Source: Vibrio sp. RE88 (lineage in GTDB: Bacteria; Pseudomonadota; Gammaproteobacteria; Enterobacterales; Vibrionaceae). Taken from it: 64,000 nucleotides of DNA. The stretch covers positions 310,001 through 374,000 of the forward strand of contig NZ_VTYQ01000002.1 in the NCBI RefSeq assembly GCF_013113835.1. Direction: 5' to 3'. Shown piece by piece: positions 56,830 to 64,000 of this stretch (position 1 is its first letter; each line of letters begins with the position of its first letter). A program made the translations under genes and the position numbers. Below the pieces are notes generated by a model. That model was not told the DNA's origin, made no database searches, and was given only the letters and a program-made list of their open reading frames with translations.

Positions 56830-58011
56830 ATGTTCTCTCATTTACCAACACCTACACTGGATCCTATCCTTTCTTTATCAGTCGCTTACCGTAATGACCC
56901 TCGTCCTGACAAAGTGGACTTGGGTATCGGCGTCTACAAAAACAGTACTGGTGAAACACCAGTCATGAAAGCAATATCTCAAGCACAGGATATTGTGGTT
57001 GAAACGCAAAAAACGAAATCTTACGTCGGTTTGGCCGGCTGCGAAGAGTTCAACCAGAGCATGGTTGATTTACTGCTGTCAGGTACTTCAGCCATGGATC
57101 GCGTTGCGGCCATCCAAACACCGGGCGCCAGTGGTGCACTGCGTATGCTAGGCGACCTGATGAAAGTCGCACAGCCTGAAACGACGATTTGGATCTCAAA
57201 CCCGAGCTACGTTAACCATCGCCCTGTTATGGAAGCTGCGGGTCTTAAAGTGAAGCTGTACAGCTACTTTAGTCCTGAAACCAAACAGGTTGATACGGCT
57301 CGAATGTTAGAAGAATTGTCTCAAGCAGGGCCAAAAGATGTAGTCCTTCTTCACGGCTGTTGTCACAACCCAACTGGGGCTGACATCGACTTCTCTGCTT
57401 GGCAGGCAGTGACGGAACTGTCGCAGAAAAACGGGTTTATTCCTTTTGTCGATATTGCATACCAAGGCTTTGGTGACGGACTGGAAGAAGATGCCAAAGG
57501 TTTACGCTTTATGGCTGACAATGTTGAAGAGATGCTGATTACCACATCTTGTTCAAAGAACTTTGGCCTTTACCGTGAACGTACGGGTGCCGCCATAGTG
57601 GTTGGCAAATCATTACAGGATGTTGGCAATGCAAAAGGCAAGCTGTTAACGCTTGCACGTGCTACTTACACAATGCCGCCAGATCACGGTGCAGCATTAG
57701 TGAAAACTATCCTGCAAAGTGAAGAGCTGACAGGTGTTTGGAAGCAGGAATTGAGCGAAATGCAGCAGCGCTTGCTTAATCTTCGTCAAACTTTGTGTAA
57801 TGAATTGAGAAATACCCATAACACTTCACATTTCGATTTCATTGAAAGCCACAAAGGCATGTTTACTGTGCTAGGCTTTACTCAAGACCAAATGACGCAA
57901 CTCCGTGAAGAATATGGTATTTATGGTGTTGGGGATGGTCGAATTAACATCGCAGGTCTGACTGAAAAAGATATTCCTTACGTAGCCGATGCGATAGTTA
58001 AAGTGTCTTAA
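56830..58011 (+). CDS. tyrB: Aromatic/aspartate aminotransferase (TyrB/AspC family)
   Basis: This PLP enzyme of fold type I is 393 residues from the ATG at 56830 (MFSHLPTPTLDPILSL). An in-frame ATG three codons upstream (56821) is too close to the AAGGG at 56814-56818. The PLP-binding lysine is K243 in TSCSKNFGLYRER. GCCHNPTG and the PGASGALR block are typical. It is either aspartate- or aromatic-specific; the sequence alone does not decide between tyrB and aspC. Confidence 0.88.
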   Translation: MFSHLPTPTLDPILSLSVAYRNDPRPDKVDLGIGVYKNSTGETPVMKAISQAQDIVVETQKTKSYVGLAGCEEFNQSMVDLLLSGTSAMDRVAAIQTPGASGALRMLGDLMKVAQPETTIWISNPSYVNHRPVMEAAGLKVKLYSYFSPETKQVDTARMLEELSQAGPKDVVLLHGCCHNPTGADIDFSAWQAVTELSQKNGFIPFVDIAYQGFGDGLEEDAKGLRFMADNVEEMLITTSCSKNFGLYRERTGAAIVVGKSLQDVGNAKGKLLTLARATYTMPPDHGAALVKTILQSEELTGVWKQELSEMQQRLLNLRQTLCNELRNTHNTSHFDFIESHKGMFTVLGFTQDQMTQLREEYGIYGVGDGRINIAGLTEKDIPYVADAIVKVS

Positions 58012-58022
58012 GTTTCGCTTTA

Positions 58023-58050
58023 AGGCTCACACTGATGTGGGCCTTTTTTA
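58023..58050 (+). terminator. Terminator of the aminotransferase gene
   Basis: The stem AGGCTCACA / TGTGGGCCT with one G-T wobble and loop CTGA is followed by TTTTTT. Confidence 0.8.
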
Positions 58051-58086
58051 AAGCGGTCGTATCTTGTTATTGAGTTAGGTGATCGA

Positions 58087-58743
58087 ATGAACAAAACATG
58101 GAAGGTTCTAATTCCAGTTATGCTTAGTGGTGGTTTGATGGCATGTTCAACGACAGGCCAGCAGCCAGTAGAGCCAGAGCAAAAACCACAGATTGAAGAG
58201 CCTAAAGTAGAGCAGCCAGAAAAAGAAGTTGAGAAAGAGACGAAGCCGGAACCTAAACCGGAAGTGAAGCCAGAAGAAAAACCAAAACCTAAGCCAAAAC
58301 CGCAACCAAAGAAAACATCAGATGGAAAACTGATCCTTGGTGAGCAAGAATGGGTTTACGTCCCTGGGCTTGAAGAGAACTTCAAAGCGCGTATTGATAC
58401 CGGTGCGACAACCTCATCGATCAGCGCTACAGATGTAGTGGAGTTCGAACGTGATGGCAAAGATTGGGTTAAGTTCAAAATTGAGCATGATGGGGTTAAG
58501 AGTAAAGAGATTGCTCTTCCCGTTGAACGTTGGGTTAAGATTCGCCAGTCTAGTGCGGAAAAATCAGAGCGTCGTGCTGTAGTCGAGTCATGGATTCAAA
58601 TTGGTGATCTGAAAGAGAAAACAGAATTCACGCTTGCAGATCGCACTCACTTGAAGTTTCCATTACTCCTTGGGCGTAGCTTCTTTAAAGATGTCGCGGT
58701 TGTAGATGTCAGTAAGAAGTTTGTTCAGAAAAAACATAAGTAG
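58087..58743 (+). CDS. Retropepsin-like lipoprotein (putative ATP-dependent zinc protease family)
   Basis: This 218-residue lipoprotein has LMAC at residues 17-20. A Pro/Glu/Lys-rich linker (about 25-75) contains repeats of KPEPKPE type. The C-terminal domain of about 140 residues has the aspartic-protease-like motif RIDTGATTSS near residue 102 and LLLGRSFF near 198. The family is often named putative ATP-dependent zinc protease, but the DTGA motif points to a retropepsin fold. The linker probably spans the peptidoglycan layer. Substrate unknown. Confidence 0.82.
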   Translation: MNKTWKVLIPVMLSGGLMACSTTGQQPVEPEQKPQIEEPKVEQPEKEVEKETKPEPKPEVKPEEKPKPKPKPQPKKTSDGKLILGEQEWVYVPGLEENFKARIDTGATTSSISATDVVEFERDGKDWVKFKIEHDGVKSKEIALPVERWVKIRQSSAEKSERRAVVESWIQIGDLKEKTEFTLADRTHLKFPLLLGRSFFKDVAVVDVSKKFVQKKHK

Positions 58744-58760
58744 CCATTAAATCATTGAGC

Positions 58761-58792
58761 AAAACGGCACCTTTAATAAGGTGCCGTTTTTT
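58761..58792 (+). terminator. Terminator after the retropepsin-like gene
   Basis: The 13-bp stem AAAACGGCACCTT / AAGGTGCCGTTTT is followed by TT. Confidence 0.88.
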
Positions 58793-58960
58793 ATTGTTTT
58801 ACATTTCGTTTTTTGAAGGCGGAGCGAGAACTTAAGTGCATATTCGGTTACCCTTCGCGGGTTCTTACAATCTTGTGTCGGCATCAGACATTTCAAATCT
58901 AAAAACATAAACGTCTGAGCTAAAACGCCGATGAAGTCAGCTTAATCCAAGGAGCCCCCA

Positions 58961-59371
58961 ATGAAGCATTTATCGATGGCAGTAGTCATCAGAGATGGAA
59001 AAGTTCTGATTCAGGAGCGCCACCGAAATACTCAAGGCATGATCATGGAATTTCCCGGCGGTGAAGTGGACAGCAATGAGTCTGGTACAGATGCCGCCAT
59101 CAGAGAACTGTATGAAGAGACTCACTTGAGTGGACTATCTCACGTTGCCACGTATAGCGATATTAATGAGTATGGTGGAAGAATTTACTACGTCGTTCTC
59201 CATGCTGGTGAATCTGCACAACCCGTTGCTCATTGTGAAGAAAGGCAGCAAACCTTCCACTGGATGACAGCTGATGAAATTCCAACCCACGATTTTTATA
59301 AGGCTGATGTTAACTTTATTCAGCAACATTTGAACAAGCATCTTTGCAGAGAGTTAAAAGAGCTCGCATAG
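58961..59371 (+). CDS. Nudix hydrolase
   Basis: This 136-residue protein has a complete Nudix box starting GGEVDSNES, then REL, then YEETHL (residues about 33-55), fitting GX5EX7REUXEEXGU. The N-terminus SMAVVIRDGKVLIQER is typical of MutT-like members. It hydrolyses nucleoside diphosphate-linked substrates, but the specificity is open. AAGGAG precedes the ATG. Confidence 0.87.
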   Translation: MKHLSMAVVIRDGKVLIQERHRNTQGMIMEFPGGEVDSNESGTDAAIRELYEETHLSGLSHVATYSDINEYGGRIYYVVLHAGESAQPVAHCEERQQTFHWMTADEIPTHDFYKADVNFIQQHLNKHLCRELKELA

Positions 59372-59372
59372 A

Positions 59373-59404
59373 AAAAAGGCCAATCACGAATGATTGGCCT
59401 TTTT
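59373..59404. terminator. Bidirectional terminator between the Nudix and FKBP genes
   Basis: The 14-bp stem AAAAAGGCCAATCA / TGATTGGCCTTTTT with loop CGAA serves both convergent genes. Confidence 0.9.
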
Positions 59405-59406
59405 GG

Positions 59407-59880
59407 TTATTGGATTTCCAACAACTCGACATCAAATATTAGCGTTGACGCTGGTGGAATAGGACCACTGCCACCTTTGCCATAGGCTAGAGGGCTAGGA
59501 ATGAACAAGCGGAACTTGTCACCTTCTACCATGTACGTTAGGCCTTCTTGCCAACCTTTGATGACTTGGTTAAGAGCGAATGAAATCGGTTCACCACGCT
59601 CAACTGAGCTGTCAAACACAGTGCCATCGATTAGCGTACCGTGATAATGCACCTTCACTTTGCTCTTAGCGGTTGGATTTACCGTACCAGTGCCTTTGTT
59701 TAGCACAAGGTATTGCAGGCCGCTTTCCGTTGTTACCACACCTTCTTTTTTACCATTCTCAAGAAGAAATGCTTGGCCTGCTGCAAAGTTTTGCTCGCCC
59801 GCTTTGCTGGTAACCATAGTGCGATAAATCATAAAGCCAGCTAGCACTAAAACGACGATTGGGATGATTATTTTAGACAT
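59407..59880 (-). CDS. FKBP-type peptidyl-prolyl isomerase, membrane-anchored
   Basis: This 157-residue protein has a single N-terminal membrane segment ([16 protein letters not shown]) and an FKBP domain from about residue 55. Typical motifs are [26 protein letters not shown] and [16 protein letters not shown]. The domain probably faces the periplasm. It is preceded 15 bp upstream on the same strand by a DsbA-like gene, so both may assist periplasmic folding. Confidence 0.9.
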   Translation of the reverse strand: MSKIIIPIVVLVLAGFMIYRTMVTSKAGEQNFAAGQAFLLENGKKEGVVTTESGLQYLVLNKGTGTVNPTAKSKVKVHYHGTLIDGTVFDSSVERGEPISFALNQVIKGWQEGLTYMVEGDKFRLFIPSPLAYGKGGSGPIPPASTLIFDVELLEIQ

Positions 59881-59895
59881 GAGTCCTTTCCGTTT

Positions 59896-60522
59896 TTACT
59901 TAGGGTTGTTTTGGGTTAAATAGTTAATGGTCTTGGCAATGTCTTCAACATCTTTGTGACCGGATGTCAGCACCATGTATTTACCGTTAACGATAAAGGT
60001 CGGGACTGAATTAATTTGACCTTTTTCAGTGATGTCTTCAGCGACTTGCATCGCTCTGAATAACTGTTTTTGCTGATCTTCTTTGAGCTCGTAAGGGCTG
60101 ATTAGTCCGCGAGAATGGAAAGCATCATCAATAGCTTGTTTCTTCTCGGCCATTGTTGCGCCGTCACCCATTTGAGCCGCCGCAAACAGTTCATCCATCA
60201 TAGATGGTTGTGGCTTTTTGCCCAATTGCATTTCGGCAGTGTAATAGATCATGGCGCCAACTTGCGCACTTTCGTTAAACGTCACATGGATTTTGCCAAT
60301 GTTTTGCTTGGTGAGTTCTTCCAATTGAGGCAAAACCGATTCCATTTTTTTGCAGTGGCCACAATTAAGTGAGAAAACTTCTGTCACTTGAGGTAAGCGA
60401 AAGGTCGATAAGTTGACAGGAAGTTTTTGGAATTGCTTACCCTCCTGCGGGACATCGCTATCTGCACAGCCAACCAAGAGAGTGGCAAATGCGATGGTCA
60501 GTAAGGTCATTATCTTTTTCAT
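59896..60522 (-). CDS. DsbA-family thiol:disulfide interchange lipoprotein
   Basis: This 208-residue protein has the lipobox LLVGC (Cys19) and a thioredoxin-fold domain with the active site CGHC (in LNCGHCKK) and the cis-Pro in SVPTF. The helical insertion of DsbA-type proteins lies between. Lipid anchoring is less usual than the soluble form of DsbA. It is co-directional with, and 15 bp from, the FKBP gene. Confidence 0.87.
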   Translation of the reverse strand: MKKIMTLLTIAFATLLVGCADSDVPQEGKQFQKLPVNLSTFRLPQVTEVFSLNCGHCKKMESVLPQLEELTKQNIGKIHVTFNESAQVGAMIYYTAEMQLGKKPQPSMMDELFAAAQMGDGATMAEKKQAIDDAFHSRGLISPYELKEDQQKQLFRAMQVAEDITEKGQINSVPTFIVNGKYMVLTSGHKDVEDIAKTINYLTQNNPK

Positions 60523-60756
60523 AGTGTGTTCTCTTTATAATCGCTGTTCACGCTGTGTTTTCAGCGAGATAACGGTAGGCGGATTTTACTCTTTCACGGC
60601 CAGTAACTAAATAGCAAACCACGCGAAATACTTATTAAATCATTTCATAACGTTAAGTCGTCAACAGGCGATAAGCAAAGGGTTAAATTATAATTAAAGT
60701 ATTCCCAAAGTTGCCGATATAAATGATGTATCGAAACGGAAACGAATGGTGGATCA

Positions 60757-61374
60757 ATGAAATATCTTGCCTTACCTTTGCTCTTGCTCCTCACTGGTTG
60801 TGGCAATCTAGCTAAAGAAATGAGTTATCTAACGGATGACATGCTAGAGACTGCGCCCAAAACAGATTTCGAAGTACGATACCCGAATTGGGGTGACGCG
60901 CCTCAACTGGCTTCGTCTGGTGTGAAAGGACCAATGGGGCAGATGCGCACCACGAGCTACAGTGATTTGCAAAGTTTCCTATTGAAAAATGGTGTGGACT
61001 ACGAGGTACTGCCTGGTAATCACATCATGGTTAAGTTAACTGATACGATCAAATTCAATACGGGTTCGTCAATGGTGAAACCGGACTCCATGTATTGGCT
61101 GGACATGATGGGCCGATACTTAGCAACACAGCCAGGCATTGATATTGTGATTGACGGGCATGCTGATAGTACCGGAGCGCCGACCTTTAACGACTCACTT
61201 TCAATGAAACGCGCCAAAGCTGTGAAAAAGCAACTGGTTAGCAATAATGTGGCAATGAATTCTATCTACACACGCGGCTACGGTGAATATGTTCCAGCGT
61301 GTTCTAACATGACAAGCGCAGGTAAAGCCTGTAACAGACGCGTAGAAGTCCTGTTTATCGTTTCGAATAACTGA
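60757..61374 (+). CDS. OmpA-family lipoprotein
   Basis: This 205-residue lipoprotein has LLTGC at residues 12-16. The N-terminal half is unassigned. The C-terminal OmpA-type peptidoglycan-binding domain (about 100-205) shows FNTGSSMVKPD, DGHADSTGAPTFNDSLSMKRAKAV and the final CNRRVEVLFIV. It probably links outer membrane and peptidoglycan. It is a single gene with its own terminator. Confidence 0.88.
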   Translation: MKYLALPLLLLLTGCGNLAKEMSYLTDDMLETAPKTDFEVRYPNWGDAPQLASSGVKGPMGQMRTTSYSDLQSFLLKNGVDYEVLPGNHIMVKLTDTIKFNTGSSMVKPDSMYWLDMMGRYLATQPGIDIVIDGHADSTGAPTFNDSLSMKRAKAVKKQLVSNNVAMNSIYTRGYGEYVPACSNMTSAGKACNRRVEVLFIVSNN

Positions 61375-61381
61375 TCATCGA

Positions 61382-61412
61382 AAGGCCTGAATACTGAGTT
61401 CAGGCCTTGTTC
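61382..61412. terminator. Terminator between the OmpA-type gene and glpC
   Basis: The 10-bp stem AAGGCCTGAA / TTCAGGCCTT is followed by a GTTCTTT tail. It lies between convergent genes. Confidence 0.75.
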
Positions 61413-61424
61413 TTTAAGGTATTT

Positions 61425-62651
61425 CTATTCAATACACATGGTAAGCAACGAGATTGGATGAATAGTTTCTAGCTGTGTGTTCTCTTCAATTTGCCATTTG
61501 CAGGTTTCGCAATCCGTGATAGCAAAGTCCGCCCCAGCTGATTTAATCGACTCAAACAGATGGTGGCCAATTTTCATCGAAACATCATAGTTTTCTTCTT
61601 TAAAACCATAGGTCCCTGCCAGACCACAGCATTCGCTATCAAGGACAATCAATTCCAATCCAGGTATTTGTTTTAACACCTCCAAAGTGAAGATAACATT
61701 GCCACTTCGCTCCAGATGGCAAGGCGTGTGGTAAACCACTCGTTTGTTGAGCGGTTTCATATTCAATGTATTACCATTCATAAACTCTTTTAAAAGGAAC
61801 TTGGTGACGTATTCAATACGATGGCTGACGTGTTTATTTTCAACGCCCAATACATGCGGGTATTCCTGTTTGAGCGTAAAGGAGCAAGTTGAAGATGTTG
61901 AAAGTACTGTGTGATCATGCTCAGTAACGGCCTGTTCTATGTTTTTGATGTTTAGTTCGGCATTGCGGCGAGCCTTACTATGAAAACCGTTTGCAATCAG
62001 TGGGACACCACAGCACTTTTCCTTTTCCAAAAGTTGCACGCCGATGCCTAGTGCGTTGAGAACTTTGATCAGATCCTTTCCAAGCTGAGGGTGGTTGTAA
62101 TTGACAAAGCAGCCGTGAAAGTAGCTGATTTGACGAGGATAGCTTGCTTGATCCGACACCTGTTTTTTGTACCAGCGACGAAATGTTCCGTGTGAGTATT
62201 TGGGTAACGATTTGTGATCGTGAATACCCACTGTTTTATGCATGATTTTTTTGACAGGCTTGTTGTCCGTCACTCTATTGATTATGGGGGCAACAGGGGT
62301 AGCCAAATTCCCGAAAAGATCGGTATGACTGAGGACAAAATCTCTAATGAGTTTCGGGCTCAAAGTTTTCTTCGCGTATTTTCCTCTTGCCACGGCAATA
62401 ATGTCACCAATGTTGACGCCAGAAGGGCAAGCCGTTTCGCAGCGTTTGCAGTTGGTACATAGCTTTAATGCTTCATCATAATAGTCGGCGTTTTTAATCC
62501 GTAGTCGCTCTCCATCTGGCCCAGATTGCTTAGGGCCGGGGTAGAGCGGGTTTGCTTTGGCTACTGGGCAGTAAACAGTACAAACGGTGCACTTAATGCA
62601 ATGATCAAAACTGGTAACCTGAGGAGCGTGATCAGCAAAATACGTGGTCAT
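61425..62651 (-). CDS. glpC: Anaerobic glycerol-3-phosphate dehydrogenase subunit C (GlpC)
   Basis: This 408-residue Fe-S protein has two 4Fe-4S ligand sets near the N-terminus (CIKCTVCTVYCP and CTNCKRCETACP) and two CCG domains (EKCCGVP and SECCGLAGTYG). GlpC anchors the GlpAB dehydrogenase to the membrane and passes electrons to menaquinone during anaerobic glycerol-3-phosphate use. Its start overlaps the glpB stop by 4 bp. Confidence 0.95.
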   Translation of the reverse strand: MTTYFADHAPQVTSFDHCIKCTVCTVYCPVAKANPLYPGPKQSGPDGERLRIKNADYYDEALKLCTNCKRCETACPSGVNIGDIIAVARGKYAKKTLSPKLIRDFVLSHTDLFGNLATPVAPIINRVTDNKPVKKIMHKTVGIHDHKSLPKYSHGTFRRWYKKQVSDQASYPRQISYFHGCFVNYNHPQLGKDLIKVLNALGIGVQLLEKEKCCGVPLIANGFHSKARRNAELNIKNIEQAVTEHDHTVLSTSSTCSFTLKQEYPHVLGVENKHVSHRIEYVTKFLLKEFMNGNTLNMKPLNKRVVYHTPCHLERSGNVIFTLEVLKQIPGLELIVLDSECCGLAGTYGFKEENYDVSMKIGHHLFESIKSAGADFAITDCETCKWQIEENTQLETIHPISLLTMCIE

Positions 62652-63952
62652 ACTAAGGCCTCCTCTGACGTTATGGCATGGACAATATTACTTGCTACAT
62701 GGAAAGCGGTTACGATGGCAACACCGCCTCCACAGCCTTGTTGTATAGGATCGTAATGAGACAATAAGGAGCCGCAGCAGTGTAAGTTACGAACCGTTTG
62801 ACCATTCAGAGTCGGATTAAAGTGGCTATCAGTGATCACACCAAATTGCATAAATGGGTGTGACGATTGGCTGAAAAAGTCTTTATCGCGCCACTGACGC
62901 CTGTCTTGGTGATAATGTACATCTAAGTCGAATATTGGTTCGACAATCTGACTCGATTCAGCAACAAGACCATGACTAAAGTAACTCCCTGAAGCGAGCA
63001 CATAGTGTTTGGCGATGAGCGGAAAGTCTTCTAAGTTGGCCGTCTGTATTGATCGAATAGCCTTTTTATCTTCGTACCAGTGTGCGGAAATAACCTTGTC
63101 GCCTTTGAGTTGTATTCCGCCCATTTTGATGAACATACCTTGTAATGCTTCTTCTAATCTTATTCCCAACAGGGAAGGAGGCATTGTCGGCACTTCATGG
63201 AAACGAAGTTGGGTCTCGCTTTGTAATCTTTCCATTAACGCTAGGCCGTCGCCATTTCCCATGATGGCAGGAAGAATGACGAGATCATCCTTAGTCGCTC
63301 CTGCGTTTAACTGATGTACAAGACTCGAAAATGCTTTGGGCTGTTTGAGTATTCGAGCGATATCGATGGAACGCAGCTCATTCGGATTTTGTCGTAGAGA
63401 ATCAAAGCCGGGGATACGAACCGACAGTATTTTCTTTTCGATGTTGCTGAATTCTTCAATTTGGTTCAGGTTATCTAGAGCGAGTTGAGGCTGAAAATCG
63501 CGAAACCCGTCAATAGAGACTAAAACGAGTCTCTTGAATGACGAGTGGGGGACGTGCTGATGCACAAATGGTTGTGATAACCATGTGGGTTTGAGTGTAC
63601 CCAAAGGTGTGATTCGGTAATGATTATGACCATTTTGGCACGGTGAGAGCGAAACCCCAGTTTGATTTAGCAAGTTTTGAAACCATAGCAGCGCCTGTTT
63701 TATTCCAGGGGTGGAAAGCTTGCTATAAGGGTGCTCAGATGAAAGCTTTTTGAGTGCAGGAAGGCTTTCAAAAGGATCCTTCACTTCTAAGCCATTTGGC
63801 AGGTTTCCAAGTACATCAATTGAGCCAGAAGAGAAGTGCAGAGAGCTGTGACCTTGATTAATTAAAACGGTTTTCAATCCAGATTCCAGACACTTCAAAG
63901 CTGAGCAGTAACCTGCAATTCCGCCTCCTATAACAGCGACATCGTACTTCAT
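62648..63952 (-). CDS. glpB: Anaerobic glycerol-3-phosphate dehydrogenase subunit B (GlpB)
   Basis: This 434-residue flavoprotein begins with a dinucleotide-binding fold (VAVIGGGIAGYCSALKCLES). Other landmarks are the PPSLLGIRLEEAL block and the C-terminal CGSLLSHYDPIQQGCGGGVA. GlpB is the partner of GlpA in the catalytic dimer. The ATG overlaps the upstream glpA stop (ATGA) and glpC overlaps its end, so the operon is tightly coupled. Confidence 0.94.
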   Translation of the reverse strand: MKYDVAVIGGGIAGYCSALKCLESGLKTVLINQGHSSLHFSSGSIDVLGNLPNGLEVKDPFESLPALKKLSSEHPYSKLSTPGIKQALLWFQNLLNQTGVSLSPCQNGHNHYRITPLGTLKPTWLSQPFVHQHVPHSSFKRLVLVSIDGFRDFQPQLALDNLNQIEEFSNIEKKILSVRIPGFDSLRQNPNELRSIDIARILKQPKAFSSLVHQLNAGATKDDLVILPAIMGNGDGLALMERLQSETQLRFHEVPTMPPSLLGIRLEEALQGMFIKMGGIQLKGDKVISAHWYEDKKAIRSIQTANLEDFPLIAKHYVLASGSYFSHGLVAESSQIVEPIFDLDVHYHQDRRQWRDKDFFSQSSHPFMQFGVITDSHFNPTLNGQTVRNLHCCGSLLSHYDPIQQGCGGGVAIVTAFHVASNIVHAITSEEALV

Positions 63953-64000
63953 CTGGACTCCTCCTTATTATCGTCGTGAGAGTGCAATTGACCAGCACCA
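63949..64000 (-). CDS. glpA: 3' end of glpA (partial)
   Basis: An open frame enters from the window end, reads GAGQLHSHDDNKEESR and stops at 63949-63951, overlapping the glpB start as ATGA. Only the last 16 or so codons are visible. It is called glpA from operon order (glpABC) rather than from its own sequence. Confidence 0.65.
   Translation of the reverse strand, partial: GAGQLHSHDDNKEESR

Overview
The window looks like part of a Vibrio genome, most likely the second chromosome. The grounds are a Vibrio-type T6SS locus, a thermolabile haemolysin/lecithinase (tlh) next to a PrtV-type M6 metalloprotease, a phaB-phaA-phasin-phaC operon, nrdDG and glpABC. The tlh product resembles V. parahaemolyticus TLH but differs at many positions, so I name only the genus. 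No rRNA, tRNA, CRISPR array, IS element or integrase was recognised.

1-19737: part of a type VI secretion locus in three transcription units. Unit 1 (+) is a PpkA-like kinase, tssA, tssB, tssC, tssE, tssF and tssG, with a hairpin attenuator between sheath and baseplate genes. Unit 2 (-) is a membrane-anchored ImpA-domain protein (VasL/TagA-like), tssM and an AsnC/Lrp regulator. Unit 3 (+) is a small outer-membrane beta-barrel, the FHA protein tagH, tssJ, tssK and tssL. Units 2 and 3 diverge from a 0.5-kb region holding a four-copy repeat at exactly 21-bp spacing. No hcp, vgrG or clpV lies inside the window.

20047-28298: a sugar locus with cytoplasmic LacZ, a GPH-family transporter, an OmpG-like porin and a secreted GH30 hydrolase, followed by a convergent GalR-like repressor. 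A perfect CRP site and a GalR-consensus operator precede lacZ with the same relative geometry as E. coli galP1. I read it as a beta-galactan or galacto-oligosaccharide utilisation system.

28313-34482: a TetR regulator divergent from an RND efflux operon with two lipoprotein adaptors and one pump. 35059-39321: the PHB synthesis operon, with a terminator-like hairpin between phasin and synthase. 39441-41347: an aspartate/glutamate racemase and an MFS transporter.

41362-46222: secreted virulence-type factors on the minus strand: a TLH phospholipase lacking the usual catalytic Asp, a PrtV-like metalloprotease, and a small secreted protein that resembles the PrtV propeptide. 46497-51057: an AbgT transporter, a beta-propeller lipoprotein and two small unknown genes.

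51176-52752: a sulfane-sulfur-type module with an ArsR/SqrR/HlyU-like repressor, two YeeE/YedE half-transporters and a divergent broken CoA-disulfide-reductase gene whose frameshift sits in a perfect 26-bp palindrome. 52780-64000: a secreted EEP nuclease, nrdDG behind FNR and NrdR sites, an aromatic/aspartate aminotransferase, a retropepsin-like lipoprotein, a Nudix hydrolase, an FKBP/DsbA-like pair, an OmpA-type lipoprotein, and glpC, glpB and the 3' tip of glpA.
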